Shown piece after piece: positions 36,785 to 46,072 of a DNA stretch of 64,000 nucleotides. How positions within the stretch are numbered: the stretch's first letter is position 1; each line of letters starts with the position of its first letter. Source of the DNA: Methylotenera sp. GTDB lineage: Bacteria; Pseudomonadota; Gammaproteobacteria; Burkholderiales; Methylophilaceae. Under the pieces are notes generated by a model. It made no database searches, had not been told where the DNA came from, and saw only the letters and a program-made list of their open reading frames with translations. Position numbers and translations under genes: made by a program. Location: positions 62,001 through 126,000 of the forward strand of contig NZ_JAQSCU010000008.1 of NCBI RefSeq assembly GCF_029945535.1. The letters run 5' to 3'.

Positions 36785-37360
36785 TTAAAGTATCAGGTCT
36801 GCTGGGGTATCAATATCGGTCAGAATTCCTGAGTCATCACATTCTAAAAAGATAATCTCTTCCGGGTAACGTTTAAGTATCGACCGCGCGCCCTCATCGC
36901 CATGCAAGCTTTCAAGCTCAGTGCGAAATTTGGCAGAAAACCCAACAGGATGCCCTCGCTTGCCTTGATAAGTAGGTACAACGATAGATGCACCTTCACT
37001 TAATTTAGAAGCGATTGCAGCTGTAGTCTTTGAGTCAACATACGGCATATCCGCCAACGCAATCACAAAACCATCACTCGAGTCTCTAAAGGCAGCAGAA
37101 AATTTAATTGCTGCAGATAAGCTATCTGCCATCTCTGTCTCTTGCTCGGTGCAAAAAAATACCTTAAGTCCTGCATCTTGCAACAACTGCGCTAACACCT
37201 TATTTTCAGGTCTAACAATTGCAATAGAAAGTGGAATGGCCTCAATTAGTCTTTTAGCTGACGCCTGCGCTATGGGGCTACCATCTGGCAAAACTTGTAA
37301 TAATTTGTTGGAGGCGCCAAATCGTCTAGAGAAGCCCGCCGCCAATAAAATACCTATCAT
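36785..37360 (-). CDS. MobA/MocA-like molybdenum cofactor nucleotidyltransferase
   Basis: 191 residues with the nucleotidyltransferase fold: LLAAGFSRRFGASNKLL (NTP-binding loop) and VIALADMPYVDSKT (metal-binding Asp). Within the family, MocA makes molybdopterin cytosine dinucleotide for xanthine dehydrogenase-type enzymes, which suits the neighbouring hydroxylase. It is convergent with the XdhC gene, three bases apart, so it must come from a separate promoter upstream of 37360, where 63 bp are available. Confidence 0.85.
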   Translation of the reverse strand: MIGILLAAGFSRRFGASNKLLQVLPDGSPIAQASAKRLIEAIPLSIAIVRPENKVLAQLLQDAGLKVFFCTEQETEMADSLSAAIKFSAAFRDSSDGFVIALADMPYVDSKTTAAIASKLSEGASIVVPTYQGKRGHPVGFSAKFRTELESLHGDEGARSILKRYPEEIIFLECDDSGILTDIDTPADLIL

Positions 37361-37423
37361 TGATACAATCCTAAGTTTTAATTGCGTAGAAAGTGATGCC
37401 CATCATACAACGGCTAAGCGATT

Positions 37424-37894
37424 TTAACGCTCTAGAATTTTAAAGCTGGCATGACAGGCAATACAGTTTTTCATGAGGGCATCTAGCTGTTGGCGGCTAT
37501 GCATTGGATTTTTTAGTTGTAGAGCATCTGAGGCGATTTGGTCGAACTTTTGGTGCGTGTCATAGCCTAGCGTTTTCATTGCGAGCGGGATCTTTGGCAG
37601 TAGCGAGCTTGGAGCATCCTTTTCAGTTTGCATTCCCGCCTGCGTGGCAAGCTTAGCCGCAAGTTCCAAATCTTTGTTAGTAATGGCTTCACTTACACCC
37701 TGCGTTGTAATAAGGAAGTTCCGCATTTCAGTTAATACAAAATTGCGCTCATTTTTACTTAGATTCACCGCTATACTATTGTCGTCAGATGGGGTGACAT
37801 TCCCTTGCACCAGCTTATAAGCAATGGTAGTGAGTGCTAACATTAGTAATGCAATCACACCCCATAATATTTTGTAATTTCTCATGCACACCAT
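37424..37894 (-). CDS. Cytochrome c'-like (class II) monohaem cytochrome
   Basis: 156 residues: an N-terminal membrane helix or uncleaved signal (~9-26), a helical domain, and a single haem site CIACH at 144-148 close to the C terminus, the class II layout. Such cytochromes bind nitric oxide or act as electron carriers. Its ATG overlaps the porin stop; a second in-frame ATG at 37885 is also possible. It is the last gene of the nirK-nirV-SCO-porin series. Confidence 0.8.
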   Translation of the reverse strand: MVCMRNYKILWGVIALLMLALTTIAYKLVQGNVTPSDDNSIAVNLSKNERNFVLTEMRNFLITTQGVSEAITNKDLELAAKLATQAGMQTEKDAPSSLLPKIPLAMKTLGYDTHQKFDQIASDALQLKNPMHSRQQLDALMKNCIACHASFKILER

Positions 37895-39219
37895 TAAAAC
37901 ATATACATCACCGTTGCTAGCAATTTATCGATGTCGCGTTTACGACTTGCAGCGGCAACCGAGCCATACAATTCATTTTCTTTGAAGCTAAAGTACTCTA
38001 ATTTACCGCTCCAGTTTTTATTGTAGTTATACCCAGCTACTAAATCTAACTCTTTGCCGTATTGACTACTATTTGGTGCACTGCCAGCTGCAGTAAAATT
38101 TTTATCAGAGTTAAGCCAATGGTACTCAGCCGATAATTGCACATCATAAACCTTGCCATTGAGCGTGATGAACGTATCTTCTATGCCATCTTTTGGCGTG
38201 GTTAAGAATGAGTCACCTAAACCTTGGAATAAATGCCCTGTTGCTAATGGCGTTTGAAATCCATATAAGCTGTTGTTACTAGAAAGTACTTCGCGATCTA
38301 ATCGGGCTGACCAATTGCCAAACCCTGCACCAGCGCCAAGTCGCCAATAGTGCGCATCAATGCGACTGTCACCACCACGGTAATCATCCTGCTTTGCGCA
38401 TTCAGCGGTATAAAGCACTTTCCAGTCGGCATCTACCTTGTGACTGCCATCTGCACGTAATCCAAGGGTACGACTTGAGTTGTTGATGAAAGCTGCGCCT
38501 GTTGTTGGGTAAGTAAAGCCATTAAGCGGCATGGCTTGGAAGTAGCCATAGCCTATCAAACTTTCAGTGAGAGAATACTTCCAACTGGCATGCGCAATAT
38601 CGACGTTGCCATCGCTTAAGTATTCGCTAGTGATGCGTCTAAGCCCTTCAAAGTGAGCTGCATAGATTTCTACATTTGGAACGCTTTTGTTCTCAATGGC
38701 AATACCATCAAACACCTGCATGATTTGGCGGAATTCAACATTTCCCACAAAACGCACATTATCGAGCTTGACTGATTGGCGCCCTACTCTTACTTTGGTC
38801 TCTGGTATGCCTGTCCATTCAATAAAAAATTGGTTAACACCTGTGTAATCGGGATCAACAACTAATGGGAAATTCTTTTTATCTGCCGGAGTAGCGCCTC
38901 CAAAAGTTGTATTGGTGCCATCATAAAAATCATGATTGAACTGTGCTACGTTTATTAGTTGTGCGGCAATACTGAAATTATTAAGTGGTTTGGTTTGCCA
39001 GCCAATTAGACTCCGCATAGTCCAAGCGTTAGATTGCTCTGCCTTACCATCTTGATCGACATTCTCATAACGTAGACGAAAGCTGGTCATAGGCTTACCC
39101 ATAGTGATTGCTTCCATCAGCGTTGTTGGCGTCTCTGTTTTGGCGACATCTTCAGCCAAGGTCGGCAAGGCGTAAAATGCCGCAATAACTGCCAGTAAAA
39201 TGCTTGATGCGCGTTTCAT
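37894..39219 (-). CDS. Outer-membrane porin, alginate-export-like
   Basis: 441 residues: signal peptide (cleavage near LAEDV, ~22), then alternating beta-strands throughout and a C-terminal aromatic residue (YMF), typical for outer-membrane barrels. The pattern FRLRYENVDQDGKAEQSNAWTMRSLIGWQTKPL is characteristic of the alginate-export porin family. Probably a channel for anions such as nitrite, given the neighbours; this is inference. AGGG precedes the ATG. Confidence 0.82.
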   Translation of the reverse strand: MKRASSILLAVIAAFYALPTLAEDVAKTETPTTLMEAITMGKPMTSFRLRYENVDQDGKAEQSNAWTMRSLIGWQTKPLNNFSIAAQLINVAQFNHDFYDGTNTTFGGATPADKKNFPLVVDPDYTGVNQFFIEWTGIPETKVRVGRQSVKLDNVRFVGNVEFRQIMQVFDGIAIENKSVPNVEIYAAHFEGLRRITSEYLSDGNVDIAHASWKYSLTESLIGYGYFQAMPLNGFTYPTTGAAFINNSSRTLGLRADGSHKVDADWKVLYTAECAKQDDYRGGDSRIDAHYWRLGAGAGFGNWSARLDREVLSSNNSLYGFQTPLATGHLFQGLGDSFLTTPKDGIEDTFITLNGKVYDVQLSAEYHWLNSDKNFTAAGSAPNSSQYGKELDLVAGYNYNKNWSGKLEYFSFKENELYGSVAAASRKRDIDKLLATVMYMF

Positions 39220-39256
39220 ATCAATACCCTATCGTGTTTAAAATATTCATAATCAA

Positions 39257-39847
39257 TCAGCGTGTTGCATCAGTCGGACTAGCCGAGTATTCCTTCGCAA
39301 CTAAGTCCAGAATCGGTTTAATTCCTGTTAGCGTTCCGCTGGTCTGCATTTGAATTTGACCTTGGCTGTCTAGTAGCGTGACTGTGTTGGAGTGGGCAAC
39401 ATCACCATCTTTAATGACTTTGTACCTTCCATTAAGCGCATTAGAAAGTGTGCGAACTAATTCGTTATTGCCGCGAAGTAGCTTCCAGTTTGAATTCAAC
39501 CCCTTTTTTTCGGCAAAAGCTTTGAGCGTTTTTGGGTAGTCGGTATCTGGCGTAAGTGAAACCAGCACGAAGCCCATCTTACTGCGCATATTTGCTGGAA
39601 CTTGTTTTTCTACACGCTTCATACTTTCCACAATAATCGGACAAGCGTTAGAACAGCCCGTGTAAATCAATGCAATAAGCTGCGGCTTACCTGCTAAAGA
39701 CTCTAGTTGAATAGACTCATTATTTTCTGTTAGCCATGTACCGCCGACTTGATAAACAGAGTCGCTCGGCAAATCAGATGCAGCAAAGACTGAACTACTG
39801 AAACTAAATAACAAAGCTATTATTAACATTCGCATGGTGTGAATCAT
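39257..39847 (-). CDS. SCO1/SenC-family copper/thiol protein
   Basis: 196 residues: signal peptide (~1-22), thioredoxin fold with the copper-binding CSNACP motif (Cys-x3-Cys) and a later His (DVAHSNTVTLLD). SCO proteins deliver copper to cuproenzymes; here the neighbour is a copper nitrite reductase, suggesting NirK metallation. AGGA Shine-Dalgarno. Thirteen bases or less separate it from nirV. Confidence 0.9.
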   Translation of the reverse strand: MIHTMRMLIIALLFSFSSSVFAASDLPSDSVYQVGGTWLTENNESIQLESLAGKPQLIALIYTGCSNACPIIVESMKRVEKQVPANMRSKMGFVLVSLTPDTDYPKTLKAFAEKKGLNSNWKLLRGNNELVRTLSNALNGRYKVIKDGDVAHSNTVTLLDSQGQIQMQTSGTLTGIKPILDLVAKEYSASPTDATR

Positions 39848-39859
39848 TTGGTGTAATCC

Positions 39860-40648
39860 TTAATCATTGCCATCTGCCGCGCACCTGAAACCCAAGCTAC
39901 TCAGTGTAAACTTGGCATTGAGACTAGAACGAAATCCATAGCGCATAAACGCTGCGTAATCGCTGGGATTCACTGCTCCAGCGCTACCTGACGCACAGTA
40001 AAGGTCTTTATTCACACTGCTGTCATCACGCGATTCACCACTAATAAGATTTGAATTAAAGTCTTCAGTCCATTCCCAAATCAAGCCATGCATATTATGT
40101 ACGCCCCAATAGTTAGCCTCATCTTTACCGACTTCTGCAGGTTGCTGTTTAGCAGCCTTCGCGTACCAATCCAATATCTTTTGGTTATAGTCCTTTTCCT
40201 GGCTTCCATCTTTCTGAGTAAATGAGGCCTGCGCCACATACTCCCATTCAGCAACGGTTGGCAGACGCTTCTGCTGTGCCTGACAATAAGCTTGTGCTGC
40301 ATACCAAGAGACATAAATCACAGGCTTTTCTAAATCAGTAAAGCTGGGCTGGTATTGATTAGCTGATTTTTCCCAATGATTTAAATATGCATTTTCAGCA
40401 AACAAACTGGGGACAGCATCACGCTGCCACTTTGGATTTTTCACCACGAACTGTTGAAACTCGCGATTGGTGACAGGCTGCTTATCCAACTTAAATGGCG
40501 CCATACTCACTAATGGGCTGTCAGAACTAAGATACAGCGGGCGATACTCACCCGCCGTAATATTAGCCATGCCATGGTTTGCCATACTATCTTGCCCCCA
40601 AGTGCTAGGGGGAATGAACACCATAAGAGCAAGACAGTATCGCAACAT
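39860..40648 (-). CDS. nirV: NirV-like protein (formylglycine-generating enzyme fold)
   Basis: About 262 residues with a signal peptide and the SUMF1/FGE-sulfatase fold (FKLDKQPVTNREFQQFV; PVIYVSWYAAQAYCQAQQKRLPTVAEWEYVA; YWGVHNMHGLIWEWTEDF; GFRCAA). Genes of this family next to nirK are called nirV; the role is unknown, perhaps in nitrite reductase maturation. ATG at 40648 with AAGG upstream is used rather than the TTG two codons before. Confidence 0.85.
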   Translation of the reverse strand: MLRYCLALMVFIPPSTWGQDSMANHGMANITAGEYRPLYLSSDSPLVSMAPFKLDKQPVTNREFQQFVVKNPKWQRDAVPSLFAENAYLNHWEKSANQYQPSFTDLEKPVIYVSWYAAQAYCQAQQKRLPTVAEWEYVAQASFTQKDGSQEKDYNQKILDWYAKAAKQQPAEVGKDEANYWGVHNMHGLIWEWTEDFNSNLISGESRDDSSVNKDLYCASGSAGAVNPSDYAAFMRYGFRSSLNAKFTLSSLGFRCAADGND

Positions 40649-40676
40649 AGTCAACCTTAGCTGCTAGCCTTAGTGA

Positions 40677-42218
40677 CTAGCCATGGTTGTCAGAATTTGC
40701 AGGAGCGACCTTACGCTGTTTATCAACTTGGGCGGGTGTGACCTGACCACCATTATTGCCAAAACTGTTCAACACATAAGTTAAGACATTCGCAATTTGC
40801 TCATTATTAAGAGCAATAGCAGGCATCACACTGTCAAAGTTTTTGCCATTCACCGTAATCGGGCCTGAGCGACCGTGTAGCAAGATGCCAATCGCACGGT
40901 CATGGTCTGCATTTAAGAAATCAGATTTAGCCAACGGTGGGAATGCGTTCGGAATGCCTTCGCCATTAGATTGGTGACATGCTAAGCAGTTATTCTCGAA
41001 TACGTTTTGACCTTGGGCGATTTGCTCGTCTTTAGTTAAGGTTTTAACCACTGCAGCGGTCGGGTTAGCGATTGATTGTGTGGCTGAGCCCTCTGGCAAG
41101 TAAACTTTATCAGCCTGTTTACCTGAGTAAATGATTTTGTCTTCTGGGCCGGTGACTTTCAACATACCAAGAGCACCCTTGTTAAAGGCGCGGAAAATGG
41201 AATGGTCAACCATAATAAACGTGCCCGGAACATCTACCTTAAATTCAGTAATGGCGGCACCACCAGCTGGTACTAGAGTTGTTTGGACATTGTGATTTTC
41301 TAACTTGCCGCCTTCTACGTAAACTTTGTCAAAAATCTCACCAATGACGTGGAACGAAGACACCATATTCGGGCCACCATTACCCACAAACAAACGCACT
41401 GTTTCACCTACTTTGGCGGTAATCGCCTTCTCACCATTGAGTGCGCCCACTGAGCCGTTAAATACCACGTAATCTGGTTGCTCTTTAATAGCTTTTTCCA
41501 TATCAAACGGTTGTAAGCCAGCTTCGCCATATTTACCTTTGGTGTAGAAATCACCTTGCAACACATAATATTCACGGTCAACTTTTGATAAGCCAGCTTT
41601 AGGTTCTACCAAAATCAAACCATACATACCGTTACCAATGTGCATGCCCACTGGCGCTGTGGCGCAGTGATAGACGTATAAACCAGGATTGAGTGTTTTA
41701 AAGCTGAATGTAGAGGTATGACCAGGGGCTGTGAAAGATGATGCAGCCCCGCCGCCTGCGCCAGTCACTGCATGTAAATCAATGTTGTGTGGCATCTTGG
41801 AGTCTGGGCTATTGGATAAGTTAAACTCAACCTCATCACCCTCACGAACGCGCATAAACTGCCCCGGCACTTGTCCGCCAAACGTCCAGAACATATAGTC
41901 CACGCCATCAGCCATGCGCATCACTTTTTCTTGCGTTTCTACATTGATGACTACTTTTGCAGCGTAATTACGGGTAATTGGTGGCGGCACATTCGGGGCA
42001 TGCGTTAAAACTGCTTGTATAACAGGCAGTTGCCCAATAGCGCTGGTGTCTTTTTTTGCACTACTTGACGTTGACTGTGATGCCGATTGTTCAGCGACTT
42101 GAGCGCATGAAACCAGTGCTAATGCCGCACTCACCATAGTCACGAGTACTTTAGTCTTGAAATTTAAGGTCTTGGAATTAAAGGTCTTGATATTAAATTG
42201 GCTCTTGAAACTGAACAT
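40677..42218 (-). CDS. nirK: Copper nitrite reductase NirK with fused cytochrome c domain
   Basis: 513 residues. A lipoprotein signal (VSCAQ, Cys38) is followed by two cupredoxin domains with type 1 and 2 copper ligands ([36 protein letters not shown]), and a C-terminal cytochrome c domain with CLACH at 411-415 and an axial Met in SVMPAIAL. It reduces nitrite to nitric oxide in the periplasm, and the fused haem can accept electrons directly. Residues 8-22, before the signal core, are three 5-residue repeats ([15 protein letters not shown]). An FNR/DNR box lies ~100 bp upstream. Confidence 0.94.
   Translation of the reverse strand: MFSFKSQFNIKTFNSKTLNFKTKVLVTMVSAALALVSCAQVAEQSASQSTSSSAKKDTSAIGQLPVIQAVLTHAPNVPPPITRNYAAKVVINVETQEKVMRMADGVDYMFWTFGGQVPGQFMRVREGDEVEFNLSNSPDSKMPHNIDLHAVTGAGGGAASSFTAPGHTSTFSFKTLNPGLYVYHCATAPVGMHIGNGMYGLILVEPKAGLSKVDREYYVLQGDFYTKGKYGEAGLQPFDMEKAIKEQPDYVVFNGSVGALNGEKAITAKVGETVRLFVGNGGPNMVSSFHVIGEIFDKVYVEGGKLENHNVQTTLVPAGGAAITEFKVDVPGTFIMVDHSIFRAFNKGALGMLKVTGPEDKIIYSGKQADKVYLPEGSATQSIANPTAAVVKTLTKDEQIAQGQNVFENNCLACHQSNGEGIPNAFPPLAKSDFLNADHDRAIGILLHGRSGPITVNGKNFDSVMPAIALNNEQIANVLTYVLNSFGNNGGQVTPAQVDKQRKVAPANSDNHG
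42153..42197. repeat. 15-bp x 3 tandem repeat in the nirK signal region
   Basis: Three consecutive 15-bp units: AGTCTTGAAATTTAA (42153-42167), GGTCTTGGAATTAAA (42168-42182), GGTCTTGATATTAAA (42183-42197), encoding the pentapeptide repeats before the hydrophobic core of the NirK signal. The in-frame unit length means that copy number changes would not break the gene. Confidence 0.8.
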
Positions 42219-42318
42219 GATTACCTCCCTTTGACGATAGGTATGACATTTTTTTCAAATGTTTGCGACCATGTGTCGCACCTTGAAGACAGAATAGCGG
42301 CTAACTATTTAGATTAAC

Positions 42319-42332
42319 TTGACCAGTATCAA
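42319..42332 (-). promoter_or_regulatory. FNR/DNR-type box of nirK
   Basis: TTGACCAGTATCAA is one base off TTGAT-N4-ATCAA. A -10-like TATTCT on the minus strand (42296-42291) is at the distance expected for a site centred at -41.5. The Crp/Fnr protein at 48103 is the probable activator. Confidence 0.75.
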
Positions 42333-42362
42333 GAACCCCGTAATTAATTATTAAAGGTTCTT

Positions 42363-44201
42363 CTAGCGCGTCATCTGCGCATACAACAACGGAAGTTCTT
42401 TAGGTAAATCTTCTGGTTTCCGTATCACGGCAAACCCGCCTACGCCAAACAAATGCGGTAGATACTCGTTAGCTTCATTATCAATCGTCACACAGAATGG
42501 TCGTAAACCAAGCTGGCGTGCTTGGTGTAGCGCCATGCGCGTATCTTCAATACCATAGCGCCCTTCATAGCGATCTAAGTCATTAGGTTTACCATCGGTC
42601 AGCAATAGCAACAGGCGCTGACGTTGTGGCTGCGCCGCAAGTAAAGCACTGGCTTGGCGGATTGCTGCGCCCATGCGCGTGTAGTAGCCTGGTTTAATGG
42701 CTTGAATACGACCTCGCGCAAGGCCATCATAACGATCATCAAAACTTTTTAAGCGATTAAAGCGCACGTTGCCGCGTTTGAGCGATGAAAAGCCGTACAT
42801 AGCGAAACGATCACCCGTTGCGGAAAGCGCTTCAGAAAATAAAAATAAACTATCACGTATCACGTCAATCACGCGTGCATGGTCAGAAGCATAAGCATCG
42901 GTAGATAGCGATAAGTCCGCCAATAGCAAGCATGCCAAATCACGTTGCTGATTCACTTGCGCTCGATACATGCCGCGGCTATCTGCATGTGCGCCGCTAA
43001 GCAAATCAGCTTCTTGCCGCACCCACGCATCCAGATCTATCTCTTCGCCATCTTGCTGGCCTTTTAACCAAGTTCTGGTTGGTGCCAGTGCCTGAAATTG
43101 ACTACGCAAGCGCCTCGCGGTGCGACGTAAGTGTGGTGGCAATTCGCATGGCTGAGCTTGTGGGGATATACACTCTTGCAGACGGCAATAATCTGGCTGC
43201 ATCACTTGTTTTTTATAATCCCATTCAGGCAATGAAATGCCTTCTCCCAGCGGCGCGTCATCCTCACCTGCGGCTGGTAGGTCTAGGTCGAAACGCAGTT
43301 TCGCCACAGTTGTTTCACCGTCGCGAGCCACGGTCATACTATCCATATCTTCTGCGGCAAGAGCGGCGCTTTCAATATCATCCTCTTCATCTTGCGGACG
43401 ATTCACATTGATATATTCAGTCCATGAAAATAAGCTCTCGGCGCGAAACATCATGAGAAACCCGTCTTTACCATCAGGCATGTCGGTGCGTTCAGCGGCA
43501 TGCTTACGACGACTTTTCGCAACATTTTTATCGTCAGATTGCTCTCGTTCAGGCGCACCATCACTGGTGCTAACTTTATTGCTCACACTGACTGGCGGGC
43601 TTGGGTGCGTCCACAGCGGTACTGGTTGAAATGGTTTCTTCGATAGTGGCAAAGTATGAATGCTGCCTGGTTGTTGAAGTGCCTGGCGAATGGCTAGCTC
43701 TTGTGCAGCTTCATCGCTAGGCAGTTTAGATGGCAAGGTGCGCAAAGGTAGAAGCGCGTCCACGAGACGATTGTATCGAGAACCCAAACCTGGGAAACGT
43801 GCAAGTGTTGCCAACGTCGCCGTCTGATTGCGAACAATCCAAGGTAAGCTATCGTTAACATCAGCCGCAGACAGCGCCACTAGCCATAGATATAAATCGC
43901 GATTAAGGCTACGCTCTGTGAATAGGTCTATTTTTTCAGGTAAACGTAAAGTTTCGCCATCGCGCCAAGATAACTCAACCCGCTCACCACTGCTGGCAAG
44001 TCTATCTCGCCAGCCACGACGCGCGCCATGTCGAGTAGAAGGCGCTGCAGAGAGGTTTAAGCCTGCATCACCACCCAAAGCGCGAAAAAAAATAGCGGCA
44101 GTTTTGCTGATTTCATCTAAGCTAACGGCAGCCCCCACATGCTGCTTATCGGCAACACGTGTGACCAATTTATGCCATAACTCACCGACGTATTCTTCCA
44201 T
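42363..44201 (-). CDS. norD: NorD, VWA-domain nitric oxide reductase activation protein
   Basis: 612 residues; the C-terminal third holds a von Willebrand A domain with MIDAS motif DLSLS at ~429-433 and LLLLTDGKPND. The N-terminal part is helical and the middle is acidic and low complexity. NorD works with the AAA+ protein NorQ to activate nitric oxide reductase, probably by inserting the non-haem iron. It lies 41 bp after norQ. Confidence 0.92.
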   Translation of the reverse strand: MEEYVGELWHKLVTRVADKQHVGAAVSLDEISKTAAIFFRALGGDAGLNLSAAPSTRHGARRGWRDRLASSGERVELSWRDGETLRLPEKIDLFTERSLNRDLYLWLVALSAADVNDSLPWIVRNQTATLATLARFPGLGSRYNRLVDALLPLRTLPSKLPSDEAAQELAIRQALQQPGSIHTLPLSKKPFQPVPLWTHPSPPVSVSNKVSTSDGAPEREQSDDKNVAKSRRKHAAERTDMPDGKDGFLMMFRAESLFSWTEYINVNRPQDEEDDIESAALAAEDMDSMTVARDGETTVAKLRFDLDLPAAGEDDAPLGEGISLPEWDYKKQVMQPDYCRLQECISPQAQPCELPPHLRRTARRLRSQFQALAPTRTWLKGQQDGEEIDLDAWVRQEADLLSGAHADSRGMYRAQVNQQRDLACLLLADLSLSTDAYASDHARVIDVIRDSLFLFSEALSATGDRFAMYGFSSLKRGNVRFNRLKSFDDRYDGLARGRIQAIKPGYYTRMGAAIRQASALLAAQPQRQRLLLLLTDGKPNDLDRYEGRYGIEDTRMALHQARQLGLRPFCVTIDNEANEYLPHLFGVGGFAVIRKPEDLPKELPLLYAQMTR

Positions 44202-44242
44202 GTTAGCTTCTATTCAGATAAGGTGACTTCATCGCGCTCAGG

Positions 44243-45025
44243 CTAAAGTCCAAAAGTCGCATCAATCACTTCTCGCAGAGCCACCGCTGTTTCAGGGTCA
44301 TCGGTCAACGTCTCAACTAAGGCAGCTTGACAAGCCAGTGTTGGCTCACAACCATCTTTAATCAGAGTGGCGGCATACACTAATAAGCGCGTACTGGCGA
44401 CCTCTTCCAAATCATGGTCGCGCAATGCACGGAATGCATTGGCGATAGAAACTAGGCGTTTTGCCAACATTTCATCGACACCTGTTTCGCCAATCAGAAT
44501 AGCTTCTTCTCGCGCGGCGGAGGGGAAATCAAAAGCAAGTGAAATGAAACGCTGCCGTGTAGATGGCTTCATGCCTTTTAGAAAATTTTGATAGCCGGGG
44601 TTATAAGAAACCACCAACATGAAAGATGGTGGTGCGGCCAATATTTCACCAGTGCGGTCTATCGGCAATATACGCCTATCATCAGCCAGCGGATGCAAGA
44701 CAACCGTTGTGTCCTTACGCGCTTCTACTACTTCATCCAAATAGCAAATACCACCCTCACGCACTGCCCGCGTTAAAGGGCCATCGCTCCATACGGTTTG
44801 ACCATCAACAATCAGATGGCGACCTACCAAGTCAGCCGCGGTGAGATCATCGTGACAGGCTACGGTATAGAGCGGCAAATTAAGCTTTGCTGCCATGTGT
44901 GCAACAAAGCGTGTTTTACCACAGCCAGTTGGCCCCTTAATGAGCAAAGGCAGATTGTTACGCCATGCCCGCTCAAAAAGCTCTATTTCGCTGCCTTGCG
45001 ATTGATAAAATGGTAAGTTTTCCAT
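44243..45025 (-). CDS. norQ: NorQ/CbbQ-family AAA+ ATPase
   Basis: 260 residues; Walker A GPTGCGKT at 31-38, Walker B GGICYLDEVVEARKDT, then sensor region LVVSYNPGYQNFLKGMKPSTRQRF, typical of NorQ/CbbQ. Partner of NorD in nitric oxide reductase maturation. The family also includes RuBisCO activases, but the nor context settles the role. Confidence 0.94.
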   Translation of the reverse strand: MENLPFYQSQGSEIELFERAWRNNLPLLIKGPTGCGKTRFVAHMAAKLNLPLYTVACHDDLTAADLVGRHLIVDGQTVWSDGPLTRAVREGGICYLDEVVEARKDTTVVLHPLADDRRILPIDRTGEILAAPPSFMLVVSYNPGYQNFLKGMKPSTRQRFISLAFDFPSAAREEAILIGETGVDEMLAKRLVSIANAFRALRDHDLEEVASTRLLVYAATLIKDGCEPTLACQAALVETLTDDPETAVALREVIDATFGL

Positions 45026-45074
45026 AATGTTTCCCGTATTACTTTTAAATTTAGTCGCTTAAATGCGTTTAATT

Positions 45075-45353
45075 TTATTTAAGGCCCATTAAATAAGCCA
45101 TGGCGATCAAGCCGCCAACGATAATGAAATATCCAAACATAATGGCGCGCCACAAGAACTTAGTTTTGCGCAAAGCCATAAAATAATTAGCGACCAACTG
45201 ACTTTTAATCATAGTGATGGCTAATAGCGTAAGCATGACGCCTTTGCCCGACAATCCCGCCTCACCTAAGCTAAAGGTCGCAATGGTCAACGCCACCAGC
45301 ACTAGCCAAATGGTTGTGGGAAATAGCTTAGATTGTGCTCTATCGTTGCTCAT
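45075..45353 (-). CDS. NorF-like small membrane protein (cytochrome oxidase subunit IV family)
   Basis: 92 residues with three transmembrane helices (WLVLVALTIATFSLG; VMLTLLAITMIKSQLV; AIMFGYFIIVGGLIAMAYLMG), matching COX4/NorF proteins beside NorE. The ATG at 45353 has the Shine-Dalgarno AGGAAAAC and starts 7 bases after norE; a longer frame extending into norE is not supported. It likely helps assemble or stabilise nitric oxide reductase. Confidence 0.85.
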   Translation of the reverse strand: MSNDRAQSKLFPTTIWLVLVALTIATFSLGEAGLSGKGVMLTLLAITMIKSQLVANYFMALRKTKFLWRAIMFGYFIIVGGLIAMAYLMGLK

Positions 45354-45360
45354 AGTTTTC

Positions 45361-45969
45361 CTAACGTATGATGTAAACCAGTGGGAATAAAATAATCCAT
45401 AGAAAATCCACCATGTGCCAAAACGAGGCGCCAGTTTCAACGCCAACATAGTCTTGGGCACTGTAAGCACTACGACGCGCTTTAACGATAATGCATGCAA
45501 GAATAATCATGCCCATCAGTACATGCATAAAGTGAAAAAACGTGAGAGATAGGTAAAACATATAAAAATTGTTGGTACTCATGGTGATGTCAGCAGCGAA
45601 CTTAGCGTGGAATTCCACTATTTTGATGCCGACAAATACGCCGCCAAGTAAAAAAGCTCCTGTCAGCCAATGCGCACATTGTTTATTTAAACCACGTTTA
45701 ATGGCAGCAACGCCTTGAACTACAAAGTAACTGCTGGTAATCAGCACCAGCGTGTTGATTGCGCCAGAGGTACGACTTAATGTCAGCTGCGATGCATTGA
45801 ATAGCTCAACATTGTTAGCGCGGGTAAAGGCATAAGCCACAAATAGCACACCAAATGCTAGCATTTCCGCAAAAATGAAAATCCAGATAGCAAAATCACC
45901 TGGAAGATCTTCTTTATGATGAGTGCTATTGCTGTTCACTAGATGAATGTTCACTAAATTAGGGTTCAC
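45361..45969 (-). CDS. norE: NorE, cytochrome c oxidase subunit III-like protein
   Basis: About 200 residues with five transmembrane helices (GDFAIWIFIFAEMLAFGVLFVAYAF near the start, FHFMHVLMGMIILACIIV, and SFWHMVDFLWIILFPLVYIIR at the end), as in NorE. The start is uncertain: the longest frame opens at a GTG at 46014, but the FNR box at 46034-46047 predicts a transcript start near 45999, so I favour the GTG at 45969 with GGAA just upstream. The N terminus then carries pentapeptide repeats (LVNI, LVNS) from a 15-bp tandem repeat. Confidence 0.85.
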   Translation of the reverse strand: MNPNLVNIHLVNSNSTHHKEDLPGDFAIWIFIFAEMLAFGVLFVAYAFTRANNVELFNASQLTLSRTSGAINTLVLITSSYFVVQGVAAIKRGLNKQCAHWLTGAFLLGGVFVGIKIVEFHAKFAADITMSTNNFYMFYLSLTFFHFMHVLMGMIILACIIVKARRSAYSAQDYVGVETGASFWHMVDFLWIILFPLVYIIR

Positions 45970-45975
45970 TAAATT
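45931..45975. repeat. 15-bp x 3 tandem repeat at the 5' end of norE
   Basis: Units GCTGTTCACTAGATG (45931-45945), AATGTTCACTAAATT (45946-45960) and AGGGTTCACTAAATT (45961-45975). On the coding strand each unit gives N/H-L-V-N-x, and each contains a possible GTG start, so copy number could alter start position or the N terminus. Confidence 0.78.
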
Positions 45976-46033
45976 CCAATATATGAATTGATTAGTCTTG
46001 AGTGCATGATGCACTGCTAAATCAAATTACTCT

Positions 46034-46047
46034 ATGATGTAAATCAA
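46034..46047 (-). promoter_or_regulatory. FNR/DNR-type box of norE
   Basis: On the minus strand TTGATTTACATCAT, one base off TTGAT-N4-ATCAA. It lies downstream of a norB terminator, indicating that norE-norF-norQ-norD has its own promoter. Confidence 0.7.
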
Positions 46048-46072
46048 GTTACAAAAACCAATTGAAAGTAAT

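Noticed and set aside
43237-43629. 130-codon open frame antisense to norD
   Set aside because: It lies fully opposite the well-supported norD gene, has no recognisable domain, and its composition (Ser/Arg-rich) is that of a shadow frame.
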